Positions 19,458 to 29,728 of a DNA stretch of 64,000 nucleotides are shown piece after piece. This DNA is from Marinifilum fragile JCM 15579 (GTDB lineage: Bacteria > Bacteroidota > Bacteroidia > Bacteroidales > Marinifilaceae): assembly GCF_001310955.1 (NCBI RefSeq), contig NZ_BAZX01000010.1:1-64000 (forward strand), read 5' to 3'. The notes beneath the pieces are model-generated. The model saw only the letters and a list, made by a program, of their open reading frames with translations, did no database searches and had not been told where the DNA came from. Both the position numbers and the translations under genes were made by a program. The first letter of the stretch is position 1; each line of letters starts with the position of its first letter.

Positions 19458-20486
19458 CTATCTTATTGTAACCATTGTAGCTCCCCAACCATATTCTTTA
19501 AACGAAGCATCTTGTTGATAGTGCTTTTTGTATTTGCGTTTCAATTCGTCGTGTACTTTCTTCTTTAAAGTTCCGTTTCCAATTCCATGAATGAACACAA
19601 TTCTTTGTCCTTTTGAATTTTGGTATTGACGCATGATTTCGTGAAACTTATTCATTTGAAATTCCAGAATGTCTGCATTCGAAAGGCCAGTAACCGAGTC
19701 AATCAAAGCATTAATGTGCAAATCGACTTCAACCAAGTCCTCTTTGCCTTTTACATTTACTTGTTGGTTTTTAGATTTGTTGTCAGATTCTTTTTCCCGA
19801 ATTACTTTTTTAAATTCTTTCTGGCTCAGTTCTTCCAGTTTGTGTTCCAAATCTTCACCTGTTAATTTGTAGAGAATCACATTTTGTTGAAAATATGGAG
19901 TGTCTTTGTAGCTTGTAGATTTGTAGAACTTAACCGGTTGAATCTTAATGTTTCGTTCAAGTGGTTTTTTAATATCAGACTCGCCTGATTTGTAGAATAA
20001 AATCTGAAAGAAACAGTTAGATAGTTCATTTAATTCCTTAAGATCGTATTCGTTCAGTAGGATTTTTGATTTTGGGTCAAGGTTACCAGCTGTTTGGCCT
20101 TCCATTTTGTCTCCTTTTTTATCATAGAATCCATACAGAAGAATATGATTGGTATCATTGATAAGATAAAGTTCTAAGGGACTCTCGCTTGGATTGTAGC
20201 CTTCACGAGGAGCAAATGCTGCATATACTTCTTCTTTCTCCACAAATAAGCTTTGTGCAGTGGGTTTAACAGTCGAACTTTCTGATGTAATATTTGTGGT
20301 TTGCTGCTGATTTGCTTGTTCGCCACCGGCAGCTTCAACAACTACAAGGTTTTTTTTAATGCTTGGAATCTCAAATTCATCTTCATCGTTCAACACCATA
20401 ACCGTGTTGGCATCAATGATTTTGGTTACAATTCCTCCACCTATATCGTTTAAAAAACGGACTTTATCGCCTATATTGATTTGCAT
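19458..20486 (-). CDS. DUF2027 and Smr domain protein, 342 aa
   Basis: The N-terminal domain (IGDKVRFLNDIGGGIVTKI, about residues 4-22) is the KOW-like start of DUF2027 proteins; a low-complexity linker follows, then the DUF2027 core (about 80-240). The C-terminal Smr domain (about 255-342) has VEVDLHINAL and the nicking-type motif IVFIHGIGNGTLKKKV; the endonuclease-associated HGxGxGxL is intact. Smr domains cut or bind nucleic acids, as in MutS2 and ribosome-rescue factors, but this Bacteroidota architecture has no assigned role. Cytoplasmic. Divergent from queA with closely spaced -7 boxes. Confidence 0.88.
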   Translation of the reverse strand: MQINIGDKVRFLNDIGGGIVTKIIDANTVMVLNDEDEFEIPSIKKNLVVVEAAGGEQANQQQTTNITSESSTVKPTAQSLFVEKEEVYAAFAPREGYNPSESPLELYLINDTNHILLYGFYDKKGDKMEGQTAGNLDPKSKILLNEYDLKELNELSNCFFQILFYKSGESDIKKPLERNIKIQPVKFYKSTSYKDTPYFQQNVILYKLTGEDLEHKLEELSQKEFKKVIREKESDNKSKNQQVNVKGKEDLVEVDLHINALIDSVTGLSNADILEFQMNKFHEIMRQYQNSKGQRIVFIHGIGNGTLKKKVHDELKRKYKKHYQQDASFKEYGWGATMVTIR

Positions 20487-20511
20487 TTGATCTGATTTTT
20501 TTAATTCCCAA

Positions 20512-20529
20512 CAAAGTTAGCTATTTTTG
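20512..20529. promoter_or_regulatory. Back-to-back -7 boxes of divergent genes
   Basis: Minus-strand TAACTTTG (20519-20512) for the DUF2027-Smr gene and plus-strand TATTTTTG (20522-20529) for queA lie two bases apart. Both match TAnnTTTG. Their -33 elements are poor, so this is a moderate call. Confidence 0.45.
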
Positions 20530-20581
20530 CCGATCAAAATGAATTGCTGCATGATAATGTGTGGCCTACAGATGAAGGAAG

Positions 20582-21829
20582 ATGGAGATTAATACAGAAA
20601 ATAAAACATTAGAGACACAACAGATTGAAATTGTAAATTTCACTTACGACTTACCGGATCATAGAATTGCAAAACACCCTTTGCAGAATAGAGATTTATC
20701 TAAATTATTGATTTATCGCAATGGTGAGATCAATGAATCTGTATTTAATCAACTTCCTGATGAAATTGAAGTGGGAACGAAAATGGTGTACAACAACACC
20801 AAGGTAATTCAGGCAAGACTAATCTTCCATAAGGAAACTGGTGCACGTGTTGAGATATTTTGTTTGGAGCCGCTGAATCCGGCAGATTACAATCTGGCTT
20901 TTCAGGCTACTCAAAAATCTACCTGGAAATGTATTGTTGGAAATTCTAAAAAATGGAAATCAGGTGTGTTAAGCATGCCTTTCTTTGTGGGTGATACGGA
21001 GTATCAATTACAGGCAGAGAGAATTCAGTTGCTGGATGGTGCTCAGGAAATTCAGTTCAGTTGGAATCACGAAGAACTAAGTTTTAGCGAAGTGTTGGAA
21101 CAAACCGGTAAAATTCCGATTCCTCCTTATTTGAATCGCGATACAGAAGAAGGAGATTTGATTCGATACCAAACCGTTTACTCAAAATATGAAGGTTCTG
21201 TTGCGGCTCCTACTGCTGGTTTGCATTTTACCGATAAGGTTTTTGCAGAAATGGATGCCAAAGGAATTGAACGTGAAGAGCTGACTTTGCATGTTGGCGC
21301 GGGTACGTTTAAGCCAGTAAAATCAGAGCAGATTGGAGATCATGAAATGCATACCGAGCATATTCAGGTGACTGCAGAAAGTTTAAGAAGTATTGCTGCT
21401 GCAAAAAATGGTGTGATTGCCGTAGGAACAACATCCGTTCGAACATTGGAGAGTTTGTATTGGATGGGTGTTAAAATCCTGACAGAGGCAGAAGAGCCAA
21501 AGTTATTGAAGCAATGGGAGGCTTATCAATTGCCAAAACACCATACGGTAGAAGAATCATTTCAGGCCATTTGTTCTTATATGGATGAGAATGAAATTAG
21601 CCTGTTTAATGCAGCTACACAAATTATTATAGCTCCAGGTTACGATTTTAAGGTGATCAAAGGATTGGTTACCAATTTTCATCAACCACAAAGTACCTTG
21701 TTATTGCTAATTTCAGCATTGGTTGGTGAAGACTGGAGAAAAATCTACCAATATGCCCTGGATAACGAATTTCGATTCTTAAGTTATGGTGATAGTTCAC
21801 TATTAATGAAAAGAGAGATAGTTGGATAG
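20582..21829 (+). CDS. queA: tRNA preQ1(34) S-adenosylmethionine ribosyltransferase-isomerase
   Basis: QueA transfers and isomerises the ribosyl moiety of SAM onto preQ1 at the tRNA wobble base to give epoxyqueuosine. Characteristic blocks are YNNTKVIQARL, GKIPIPPYLNR, YSKYEGSVAAPTAGLHFT, LHVGAGTFKPV and GTTSVRTLES. 415 aa; the N-terminus carries about 15 extra residues before FTYDLPDHRIA. The ATG at 20582 follows a purine-rich AAGGAAG and is a sound start. Single gene on the plus strand. Confidence 0.95.
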   Translation: MEINTENKTLETQQIEIVNFTYDLPDHRIAKHPLQNRDLSKLLIYRNGEINESVFNQLPDEIEVGTKMVYNNTKVIQARLIFHKETGARVEIFCLEPLNPADYNLAFQATQKSTWKCIVGNSKKWKSGVLSMPFFVGDTEYQLQAERIQLLDGAQEIQFSWNHEELSFSEVLEQTGKIPIPPYLNRDTEEGDLIRYQTVYSKYEGSVAAPTAGLHFTDKVFAEMDAKGIEREELTLHVGAGTFKPVKSEQIGDHEMHTEHIQVTAESLRSIAAAKNGVIAVGTTSVRTLESLYWMGVKILTEAEEPKLLKQWEAYQLPKHHTVEESFQAICSYMDENEISLFNAATQIIIAPGYDFKVIKGLVTNFHQPQSTLLLLISALVGEDWRKIYQYALDNEFRFLSYGDSSLLMKREIVG

Positions 21830-22216
21830 TCCAAAGGTCTGGAAAGGTCTTGAAGAAGCGAGTCCAAAAGACTCAAAGGATAGCCCCGGAGGGGTGTAAT
21901 CTTTATAGCCTTGGGTAAATGAGCAAAGCGAATGTAGCCCAAGGTATATGGTTCATGCATATGTCGTCGCAACTGCATACCCTTGGTTAATGAAGATCGT
22001 TTAAATGCGACGGAAGAAAATACAAATAGTAGAATGTAAAATAGTAGAAATATAGAATGGCTGGAGATGCTTTCTCCTTTAACCTTTAACCTTTCTCCTT
22101 TGGCCTTTGTTCTTTTTTCCTTTCTCCTTATTTATTGGTATTTGATGCTTGAAGTTTGGATTTTCTGATAAAAAAGCCCTATTTTTATTTATGTTCATCC
22201 CAAACATAGTAAAAGT
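21830..22216. other. Intergenic region with a hairpin-rich segment
   Basis: Segment 21860-21990 has small inverted repeats (CCCCGGAGGGG; CCTTGGG...CCCAAGG) of the sort found in dispersed Bacteroidota intergenic elements. 22070-22135 is pyrimidine-rich CTTTCTCC-like filler that recurs elsewhere in this window. No gene seen. Confidence 0.4.
22155..22187 (+). promoter_or_regulatory. Possible promoter of the OmpA gene
   Basis: TTTG (22155-22158), 21-nt spacer, TATTTTTA (22180-22187), one base off the TAnnTTTG consensus, 29 nt ahead of the start. Confidence 0.35.
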
Positions 22217-24100
22217 ATGGCTACCAAAATTCAACTGACTTTGTTATTTGTATGTTTCACCTTTCTCTTGTCGGCTCAAAACCGATTTTTACGGAGAGGA
22301 GAGAAGGCATTTGTAAAAAATCATTATGCCGAGGCAATCGCAAACTTTAAAAATGTTAAAAACAAGAATCCGGAAATTAATCGAAAGATCGCCGAGTCCT
22401 ATTACTTTTTAGGTGATTACCAGGAGGCTGAAAATTATTATCAGAAGATATATGATAGTGAGAAATCTGCAGGCGATTTGTTGGCCTTGTCTCATATCTA
22501 CCTGAATTTAGAGAAGTATGAAGCTGCTATATTGTGTTGTGAAGGAGCTGCGATTAAAGGGGCTAATCGGATTCTTATAGACAAAAGAATCAAAGCAATT
22601 CAGGAATTACATAATACCCAAGATCACTCAGGAATGATTTTACGATCAATCAATCCACAACCCAAATCGAAAAGTCTGGGAGTGAGTGTGGCAGGGAATA
22701 AAATCATATATTCTAACCTGGGTAAAAAAAATGCTCGTGGCCATAAAAATTATCAGTTGTTTTATAGTGAGTTTGCTGATCAGGAGTTTTCTGAAGTGAA
22801 GCCCTGGGCCAATCAATTGGACAATGGTGTTGATCTGGGTGCAGTTGCCGTTCGTGATGATGAGAAAACCATGTATTATACGTGCTGGTATACCAGGAAA
22901 GGCAGGCAGTATATGGAAATTGTTGAGGCTGAGTTCAAAAATGATAAATGGAAGGCAAGTCATGTTTTGTCATTTAATGGTCGTAAATATTCTTGTGCCT
23001 ATCCATTTCTTAGTAAAGATGGCAAGAGTTTGTATTTTTCTTCGGATATGCCTGGTGGATATGGAGGAATGGACATCTATGTATGTCACAAGAGAGGAGA
23101 ATTCTGGGGAACACCCATTAATTTGGGCGATGAAATCAACACCAAACATCATGAAATATACCCTTCTCTTTTAAAAGATGGAAAGTTGTGGTTTGCATCC
23201 GATGGGCAGGTTGGTTATGGTCGTTTGGATTTGTTTTATGCCTCGAAAACAAAAGAAGGGAAGTGGGGAGAAGTTAAGAATGCAGGAGTAGGTTTAAATT
23301 CCTCTCTGAATGATTTTAGCATTCAGGATAGTCCTGAAGAAGGACAGCTTTTATTTATTTCGGACAGAAACAATAAGGGGATTCGGGATCGAATTTATTC
23401 ATTTGGTGCAGATCGAAAAATATCGGTTGAACTTTTTGTGAAAGAGGCGAGCAGCAAGGAATCCATTCCAAATGCAAAACTGGAAATTAAGAAGGTGATA
23501 AGTGATCAGGTTATTGTACCGCAACAAATCACAACAGATAAGTTTCAATTTGATGTTTCCTGTTACGAATTGGGTAAGGGTATACTTTATGAAATAAATG
23601 CCGAAAAACAAGGCTATGAAAGCGCACATTTGAAATATTATCCAGTAGAATCTAATTTGAGTGTGGATATTTTACTAAGGAAATTGGAGAACGATATGGG
23701 GGGAGATTTTGCCAAAGAGTTGACTCCGATTGATTACCCGGATAAACGAATAATGTTCCGTAAAATTCATTTTGATGCTGGGCAGGAGAGTTTAAGTTCC
23801 GAAGCCAAGTTAACATTGACTAAAATGGCCGGATTTTGGAAGATGTATCCCGAATTGGGTGTCGTTATCAATTCGCATACCGATTCGAAAGGAGCTGCTG
23901 AATCCAATAGGATTTTATCTATGAAGAGAGCCAAAATGGCTAAGGAGTATATCGTTTCTAAAGGAGTTGATTCCGGTAAAGTAAGCTGTTGTGCCTATGG
24001 AGAGCGTTTTGTGGTGAATGAATGCTGTGATGGCGTAGATTGTACGGAAGAACAACATCGAGAAAACCGAAGGTTGGAGCTGTTATTTGTAATCAAATAG
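22217..24100 (+). CDS. OmpA family protein with TPR and PD40-like repeats, 627 aa
   Basis: Signal peptide (MATKIQLTLLFVCFTFLLSAQ), then TPR units (about residues 25-130), a WD40/PD40-like beta-propeller region (about 165-400) with blades such as YPFLSKDGKSLYFSSDMPGG and YPSLLKDGKLWFASDG, a beta-sandwich (about 400-490), and a C-terminal OmpA peptidoglycan-binding domain (about 510-627) containing INSHTDSKGAAESN. This layout is common in Bacteroidota and resembles PorE-type envelope proteins of the type IX secretion field, though no other T9SS gene is present here. Predicted to sit in the outer-membrane periplasmic face and contact peptidoglycan. Followed by a SPOR-like protein, another peptidoglycan-linked type. 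Confidence 0.88.
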   Translation: MATKIQLTLLFVCFTFLLSAQNRFLRRGEKAFVKNHYAEAIANFKNVKNKNPEINRKIAESYYFLGDYQEAENYYQKIYDSEKSAGDLLALSHIYLNLEKYEAAILCCEGAAIKGANRILIDKRIKAIQELHNTQDHSGMILRSINPQPKSKSLGVSVAGNKIIYSNLGKKNARGHKNYQLFYSEFADQEFSEVKPWANQLDNGVDLGAVAVRDDEKTMYYTCWYTRKGRQYMEIVEAEFKNDKWKASHVLSFNGRKYSCAYPFLSKDGKSLYFSSDMPGGYGGMDIYVCHKRGEFWGTPINLGDEINTKHHEIYPSLLKDGKLWFASDGQVGYGRLDLFYASKTKEGKWGEVKNAGVGLNSSLNDFSIQDSPEEGQLLFISDRNNKGIRDRIYSFGADRKISVELFVKEASSKESIPNAKLEIKKVISDQVIVPQQITTDKFQFDVSCYELGKGILYEINAEKQGYESAHLKYYPVESNLSVDILLRKLENDMGGDFAKELTPIDYPDKRIMFRKIHFDAGQESLSSEAKLTLTKMAGFWKMYPELGVVINSHTDSKGAAESNRILSMKRAKMAKEYIVSKGVDSGKVSCCAYGERFVVNECCDGVDCTEEQHRENRRLELLFVIK

Positions 24101-24313
24101 TAATTTCAGTTATCAGGGAATTTGGTCCCGAAAGCTTTCGGGATTGGAATTTGGTTTTTGAATCTTAGTATTAGTTCTCTGTGAACTGGTCACTGTTTGA
24201 TGCTGATTGATCAGTATTAATGGAAAATCTTAATTGTTAATAAGTAGGAAATTATTATATTTACTACTAATATTGCGACCAATTTATCTCTGTACCCTAT
24301 TCTATCTTGCACT

Positions 24314-25447
24314 ATGAGAAATATTTATTTTATCATCTGTTTTGTTTTATCGGTTGGAACAATCGGCTACTTTTCCCCAGTTTTAGATTTGAACTTTAAT
24401 GTAGCATCATCTGGGAGTACTTCCTATGCGGTTGAGATTGTGAAGTATAAATATCCTGTTTATACCGATTACTTTGAAAATCTGGATGGAGTGATCGAAT
24501 TGAGTAGCGAGGGGGGTGATTTTCATTATATATCCGGTGTTACGAAGTCATTGAAAGAAGCAGAGGAGTTGAGCGAGAAGATCAAAGAAATTGGATATAC
24601 AGAGGCTAGGGTGGTTGATTTGTTAGAAGAATTTTCGAAAGAAGAGCTGGAGGGAGTAATTGATTTGGAGCCTCAAAAAAAGGATGTTCAAAAAAAGAAA
24701 GCTGTCGAACTGGCAATATCAAAACTGACCAATTTAGAAAATGCATATTTCTATACCATTAAATTAAAAGAATCAAAAGAGATTTTAACAGCAGATCAAT
24801 TTGCAGACCTTAAGCCTAAGGTTCATCAACAGGAGGGAGTATATTACTATTTGTTGGGGAAGTTTGAAGATGTGGGTAATGCAGAAAAATACCTTAACGA
24901 CATGGTAAAAAGCAAGTATGCAAATGCAGAATTGCTTGTGATGAGCCAGGGAAAATTGATGAATGCCTCAAATTCTAAAAAAGTAAAAACAGCGGATGCA
25001 GGATCTTATAATATGGGGCGCAAAATGCGTGGAAAGGAGTATGTTGATTATTACTATGAGCTATCAAGCTTGAAAATTTCCAAATCACCAATTTATTATA
25101 TCGAACTTGGACCATATGCCGATAAGGATAAAGCAGATGAAGCAGTTCAAAAGCTTCATGATTTAGGCTTTACCAGAGCTGGAATTAAGGACCCAAGTAA
25201 AGACAAGAGGATTGTAAATCAACCTGATGCTGCAGCAGATGCTCATTATACCATTCAGATTTTTGCTGGCAAAAACAAAGTAAAAATCTCTCGCTTTAAC
25301 CTAAAAGATGTGAGCCAGTCCTATGATCAACATGATGAGTTGTATCGCTATTTTGTAGGAAACTACGATAACTACTGGGTTTGCCGTCGCGAATTGCGCG
25401 AAGTGCGCAAGAAAGGTTTTAGGGATGCTTTTATTGTAAAACTTTAA
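24314..25447 (+). CDS. Exported protein with repeated SPOR-like domains, 377 aa
   Basis: N-terminal hydrophobic segment (about residues 3-22) serves as signal or anchor. The body shows recurring units of the SPOR type, in which a strand is followed by an alternating Phe/Asp-Ala-Glu helix: residues ~40-100 (ISGVTKSLKEAEELSEKIKE), ~140-200 (LLGKFEDVGNAEKYLNDMVK), ~250-300 (IELGPYADKDKADEAVQKL) and ~310-377 (FVGNYDNYWVCRREL). SPOR domains bind denuded peptidoglycan at division sites. Assignment rests on the repeat pattern rather than on a single signature. It lies 213 nt after the OmpA gene. Confidence 0.7.
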   Translation: MRNIYFIICFVLSVGTIGYFSPVLDLNFNVASSGSTSYAVEIVKYKYPVYTDYFENLDGVIELSSEGGDFHYISGVTKSLKEAEELSEKIKEIGYTEARVVDLLEEFSKEELEGVIDLEPQKKDVQKKKAVELAISKLTNLENAYFYTIKLKESKEILTADQFADLKPKVHQQEGVYYYLLGKFEDVGNAEKYLNDMVKSKYANAELLVMSQGKLMNASNSKKVKTADAGSYNMGRKMRGKEYVDYYYELSSLKISKSPIYYIELGPYADKDKADEAVQKLHDLGFTRAGIKDPSKDKRIVNQPDAAADAHYTIQIFAGKNKVKISRFNLKDVSQSYDQHDELYRYFVGNYDNYWVCRRELREVRKKGFRDAFIVKL

Positions 25448-25449
25448 TG

Positions 25450-25878
<429 letters not shown>

Positions 25879-26004
25879 AAATCACTTTCCTCTTTTATTC
25901 TTTACATTTTCATACTTTTTCTTTTCTCCTTTAATCCATTCTCTTTATTTCTTTTTCATTTTTCTCCTTTTCTCCTTTATCCTTTACTCCTTTCTACTTA
26001 TCTT

Positions 26005-26370
26005 TGCCACCGGCAAACCGTTCTATCGCTGTTTCGCAAGAAAGAGAGGAAAGTCCGGGCAACGCAGAGTAACATACTTCTTAACTGGAAGAAGGTCGAA
26101 AGGCTTTAGTAGTAGAGCAGAAAATAACCGCCAAAACTACTTCGGTAATTTTGGTAAGGGTGAAAAGGTGAGGTAAGAGCTCACCGGTACCTATGGTGAC
26201 ATGGGTAGCCGTGTACCTTATGTGTTGCAAGATCAAGTATACCGACAGCTGTAGGCTTACTCGGCCGATGTCGGGGGGTAGATTGCTAGAGACATTTGGC
26301 AACAAATGTTCAAGATAAATGATAGAAACTCTTTTTTGAGGACAGGACCCGGCTTATAGGTTTGCCTTTT
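26005..26370 (+). ncRNA. rnpB: RNase P RNA, class A
   Basis: Catalytic RNA that matures tRNA 5' ends. The two universal blocks are present: GAGGAAAGTCCGGGC (about 26053-26067), and ACAGGACCCGGCTTATAG (about 26342-26359) at the 3' end. Helix P1 is GGCAAACC (26012-26019) paired with GGTTTGCC (26359-26366), followed by a T-run that ends transcription. About 360 nt, the normal size. The 5' end is uncertain by several bases. Confidence 0.93.
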
Positions 26371-26402
26371 TTAATTAGTAATGAAGCATTAGTAATTAAT
26401 AA

Positions 26403-26431
26403 TACCATCTCAATTTATTGGGGTGGTTTTT
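26403..26431 (+). terminator. Terminator-like hairpin downstream of rnpB
   Basis: ACCATCTC-AATTTATT-GGGGTGGT stem with G-U pairs, followed by seven T. It probably backs up the T-run at the end of rnpB. Confidence 0.5.
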
Positions 26432-27180
26432 TTGTATTGCTTATCTCATATCCCAAAAGCTCATGAGACCCAAAATAGCTAAAAGCAAGTATGAAGCCAG
26501 CTTGCAGGTCCCAATCCTTCGGGATAGAAAGTATTTAAAGTATAAAGTATAAAGTTGCGGAAGGTAGCTATGAGTTCCGAACTTTGCATACTCATTACTC
26601 ATTACTCATTACTCATTACTCATTACTCATTACTCATTACCAGGTAGAGATCCCTCGTTTCCTCTGGATAACTGCCAACTCAAAATGATAAGCTTTTACT
26701 ACTAACTGTTCATTGTTAACTGTTTTCCATACTTTTCCAGATCATTCGACTCTTTGACCATTCATCGATTTGACTTTTTGCTCAAATACAAAAAGAGGCA
26801 CAGTCCTCTGCACCTATTGATTAATTACTCATTGATAATTATTAATTACTAATTGAGGATGTTTTACTCATTACACTTTTCTGTCATTATACCTTTCTAC
26901 TATTTCACTTTTCATCTTTCCAGACATTTTGATCGTCCCTTTTTTCTACTTTGATGTCTAAAAACTTAAAAAAGAGTTTGTTAAGATAATTATTTAATGC
27001 TACGTAGGGTAATAGTTAAATAGATCGGTATAATTATTGACAAAAAACAAAGTGATGACGCAACCGTTTGCTTTTTTTGTAATCTTAAGAATGACACATT
27101 GTAGTGTGATGAATAGATATTAAACTTGTGTGAAGGCTTTTAAGCTTTTGATAAAAATAAAAAAATGACAAGTTTGACAT
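26432..27180. other. Long intergenic region with microsatellites and low-complexity filler
   Basis: No gene. It holds a few AGTATAA heptamers (26535-26555), a second 7-bp microsatellite (26589-26641), a small hairpin-like AAGAGGCACAG...CTGCACCT motif near 26791-26815, which recurs at about 56872 and 59973, and pyrimidine-rich runs. All look like repeated intergenic filler. Confidence 0.5.
26589..26641. repeat. 7-bp microsatellite (ACTCATT), about 7 copies
   Basis: Perfect tandem copies of ACTCATT in non-coding DNA. Confidence 0.9.
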
Positions 27181-27211
27181 TTGTTTTTGATAAATTAAGG
27201 GTGTACTTTTG
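27181..27211 (+). promoter_or_regulatory. Promoter of the sugar 4,6-dehydratase gene
   Basis: TTG (27181-27183), 20-nt spacer, TACTTTTG (27204-27211), about 55 nt ahead of the ATG. A good match to the Bacteroidota consensus. Confidence 0.6.
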
Positions 27212-27266
27212 TCAAGTTAACTATATGGGTATGTAATACCACCTATACTACTATAAATTGTTTATT

Positions 27267-29221
27267 ATGACTTTACCTAAAATTAATATCTTTGATAAGA
27301 CAACTCCAAGATGGATCGTTTTTCTGATCGATTTATTGATTAGTATGATTTCGATTACAGCTGCTTATCTTCTGCGTTTTAATTTTAATATAGAAGATAT
27401 TCATCTCAATTCTGCAAAGGTGATTATTCCTTTGTTTGTATTGTTAAGGGCTTTAACATTTCTTTATGGAGGCACTTATGCAGGTATTGTTAGGTATACA
27501 AGTTCTAAGGATGCAGAAAGGATATTTGTTGTGGTTTCGGTAGGGTCAGCTGTATTTACATTGCTCAATTTATTAAGTTTTGTTGCAAGGGATGGTGTGT
27601 TTATTGTACCCTTCTCAATTTTGATCATTGAATATATTGCTGTTGTCTTCTTGATGACCAGTAGTCGTATTATATTTAAAGCCATTTACTATAGATACCT
27701 TACTCGATCTAAGATTCGTGAAAACATATTGATTTATGGGAGTGATGAATTTGGTATTATGGCAAAGCATGCTTTGGATAGTGGTAGCGAAGTGAATAGT
27801 TTCATAGTTGCGTTTATTGACCACAATAACAAAAAAGTAGGTAGTAAATTGGAAGATGTTAAGATATATAGTACATCTGATTTACAGGATTTGATTGAGC
27901 AAAAGGAGGTGGATAAAGTAATTATTGCCAAAAAAGATTTAACTCATGCTCAAAAGAGTGAGGTGGTTGAAAAGTGTCTTGAGTTCAATGTGAAAGTTTG
28001 GGAGGTGCCTAAATTTGAAAGTTGGGTGAATGGCGAGTTGAGTGTAAAACAAATTAGAGCCATAAAAATTGAGGATTTGTTGGAGAGAGATCCAATTAAC
28101 TTGGATTGGGATCAAATCAATGAACAGGTAAATGGAAAAACCGTTTTGGTTACAGGAGCTGCCGGGTCTATCGGTTCTGAAATGGTTAGGCAGGTGGCGC
28201 GTTTCTCTCCCAAATGTATTGTCTTGTTTGATCAGGCGGAATCTCCGTTGTATGATATAGAATTGTCATTAAAAGAAGAGTTGAATTTTTACAATGCTGA
28301 AATTGTAATTGGGGATGTTCGCGATAAGGAGAGAACTCAAAGAATGTTTGATGTTTATAAGCCTGATTTGGTGTATCATGCAGCTGCATATAAGCATGTG
28401 CCTATGATGGAAAATAATCCTTCTGAGGCGATTAAAACAAATGTGTTGGGAACTAAAAATGTTGCCGATCTTTCCTTGGAATATGGGGTAGAGAGGTTTG
28501 TAATGGTTTCCACGGATAAAGCGGTGAATCCTACCAATGTAATGGGGGCGTCGAAGAGAATTGCAGAGATTTATACGCAATCATTGAATTATCCAGGATG
28601 TCCTACCCATTTTATTACTACGCGTTTTGGTAATGTTTTGGGATCGAATGGATCGGTGATTCCAAGGTTTAAAGCGCAAATTGAAAAAGGAGGGCCGATT
28701 ACAGTAACTCATCCTGAAATTACCAGGTATTTCATGACCATACCCGAAGCTTGCCAATTGGTGATGCAGGCTGGAGCAATCGGCTCTGGAGGTAAAATCT
28801 TTATTTTTGATATGGGGAGATCTGTTAAAATTGCAGATCTGGCTTATAAGATGATAAAGTTAAGTGGTTTAAAATTAAATGAAGACATAAAGGTTCAGTT
28901 TACGGCTTAAGGCCTGGGGAGAAACTGTATGAGGAGTTGTTGAATGTGAAAGAAAATACCATTCCAACCAAGCATCCTAGGATTATGGTGGCAAAAGTGA
29001 GAGAATATGAATTGGCAGAGGTTCAGCTGATGATTGAGCATTTTTATGACTTGCTGGAAACCAACGATAATTTCAAGATTGTGGCCCATATGAAAGCCAT
29101 TGTTCCAGAATTTAAATCGATGAACTCGATATATGAACAATTGGACAAGCGTTTCGTGTCAAAATCGAAGTTGGTGGGTGAGCCAGCTTTGTCTGAAGAA
29201 ATAAAAGAGATGTTGAGCTAA
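27267..29221 (+). CDS. Membrane-bound nucleotide-sugar 4,6-dehydratase (PglF/CapD/WbpM family), frameshifted
   Basis: Four N-terminal membrane helices (about residues 10-135), a Rossmann-like middle domain (about 140-260), then a catalytic SDR domain beginning VLVTGAAGSIGSEMVRQ. Family marks are YHAAAYKHVPMMENNP and STDKAVNPTNVMGASKR, in which Met replaces the usual SDR tyrosine. These enzymes convert UDP-GlcNAc to the UDP-4-keto-6-deoxy sugar, the first step toward bacillosamine or QuiNAc4N. The frame stops at 28910 after VQFTA; adding one G near 28903 gives FTGLRPGEKLYEELLN, which continues to 29221 (651 aa). Start ATG 27267. It has its own promoter and terminator, set apart from the rest of the locus by a repeat cluster. 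Confidence 0.88.
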
Positions 29222-29242
29222 ATGTCCTAAAAAAAACTGATT

Positions 29243-29284
29243 AAAAGCTGTTCTGCACCAAGTGTAAAACAGCTTTTATTTTAT
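29243..29284 (+). terminator. Terminator after the 4,6-dehydratase
   Basis: Stem AAAAGCTGTT / AACAGCTTTT followed by TATTTTAT, 21 nt beyond the stop codon. Confidence 0.7.
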
Positions 29285-29500
29285 CAAAATGTTTAGGAGT
29301 AGGGATACAATCCAACTTGACACATTTGGCAGCTTTTTTATTGAGAATTTTTATTTAGTATTGTATGCTAATATTAAACAGAAGGATAAGGAGAAAAGTC
29401 TGGAAAAGTAGAAAGGTCAAATAGTAAAATGGGTATGGTTCTAATATTTTACTTTGGAAATTTGTACTGGTTTCGAAGCAGTAATTATCTCGAGTTGGCA

Positions 29501-29567
29501 GTCATCCCGAGGAATCGAGGGATCTCAACACAAGAGGAAACAGATCCTTCACTCGGTTCAGGATGAC
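29501..29567. repeat. REPIN-like palindromic element
   Basis: Left half GTCATCCCGAGG...GGATCTC and inverted right half AGATCCTTCAC...CAGGATGAC, about 15 nt apart. Each half can fold by itself (ATCCC/GGGAT; ATCCT/AGGAT). Confidence 0.75.
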
Positions 29568-29629
29568 CGGAAGGTTTAGCAGTTATCCCGATTTCGAATG
29601 GTTGGGAGAGGGAGCTAATGCTGGGTGTT

Positions 29630-29695
29630 GTCATCTCGAAGTATTGAGAGATCTCATTCTTAAGGAAATAGATCCTTCACTTAGTTCAGGATGAC
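29630..29695. repeat. REPIN-like palindromic element
   Basis: Same two-half layout: GTCATCTCGAAG...AGATCTC then AGATCCTTCAC...CAGGATGAC. Confidence 0.75.
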
Positions 29696-29728
29696 CAAAA
29701 GATTTAGCAGTCATCTTGGGCGTTGGTA

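Larger units (their letters stand above)
29285..29728. other. Intergenic region with REPIN-like elements
   Basis: No gene. Contains two complete palindromic elements (separate entries) and AT-rich filler. Confidence 0.55.

Noticed and set aside
22217..25447. Type IX secretion cluster
   Set aside because: The OmpA protein resembles PorE-like proteins, but no porK/L/M/N or sov gene and no T9SS C-terminal signal is present.
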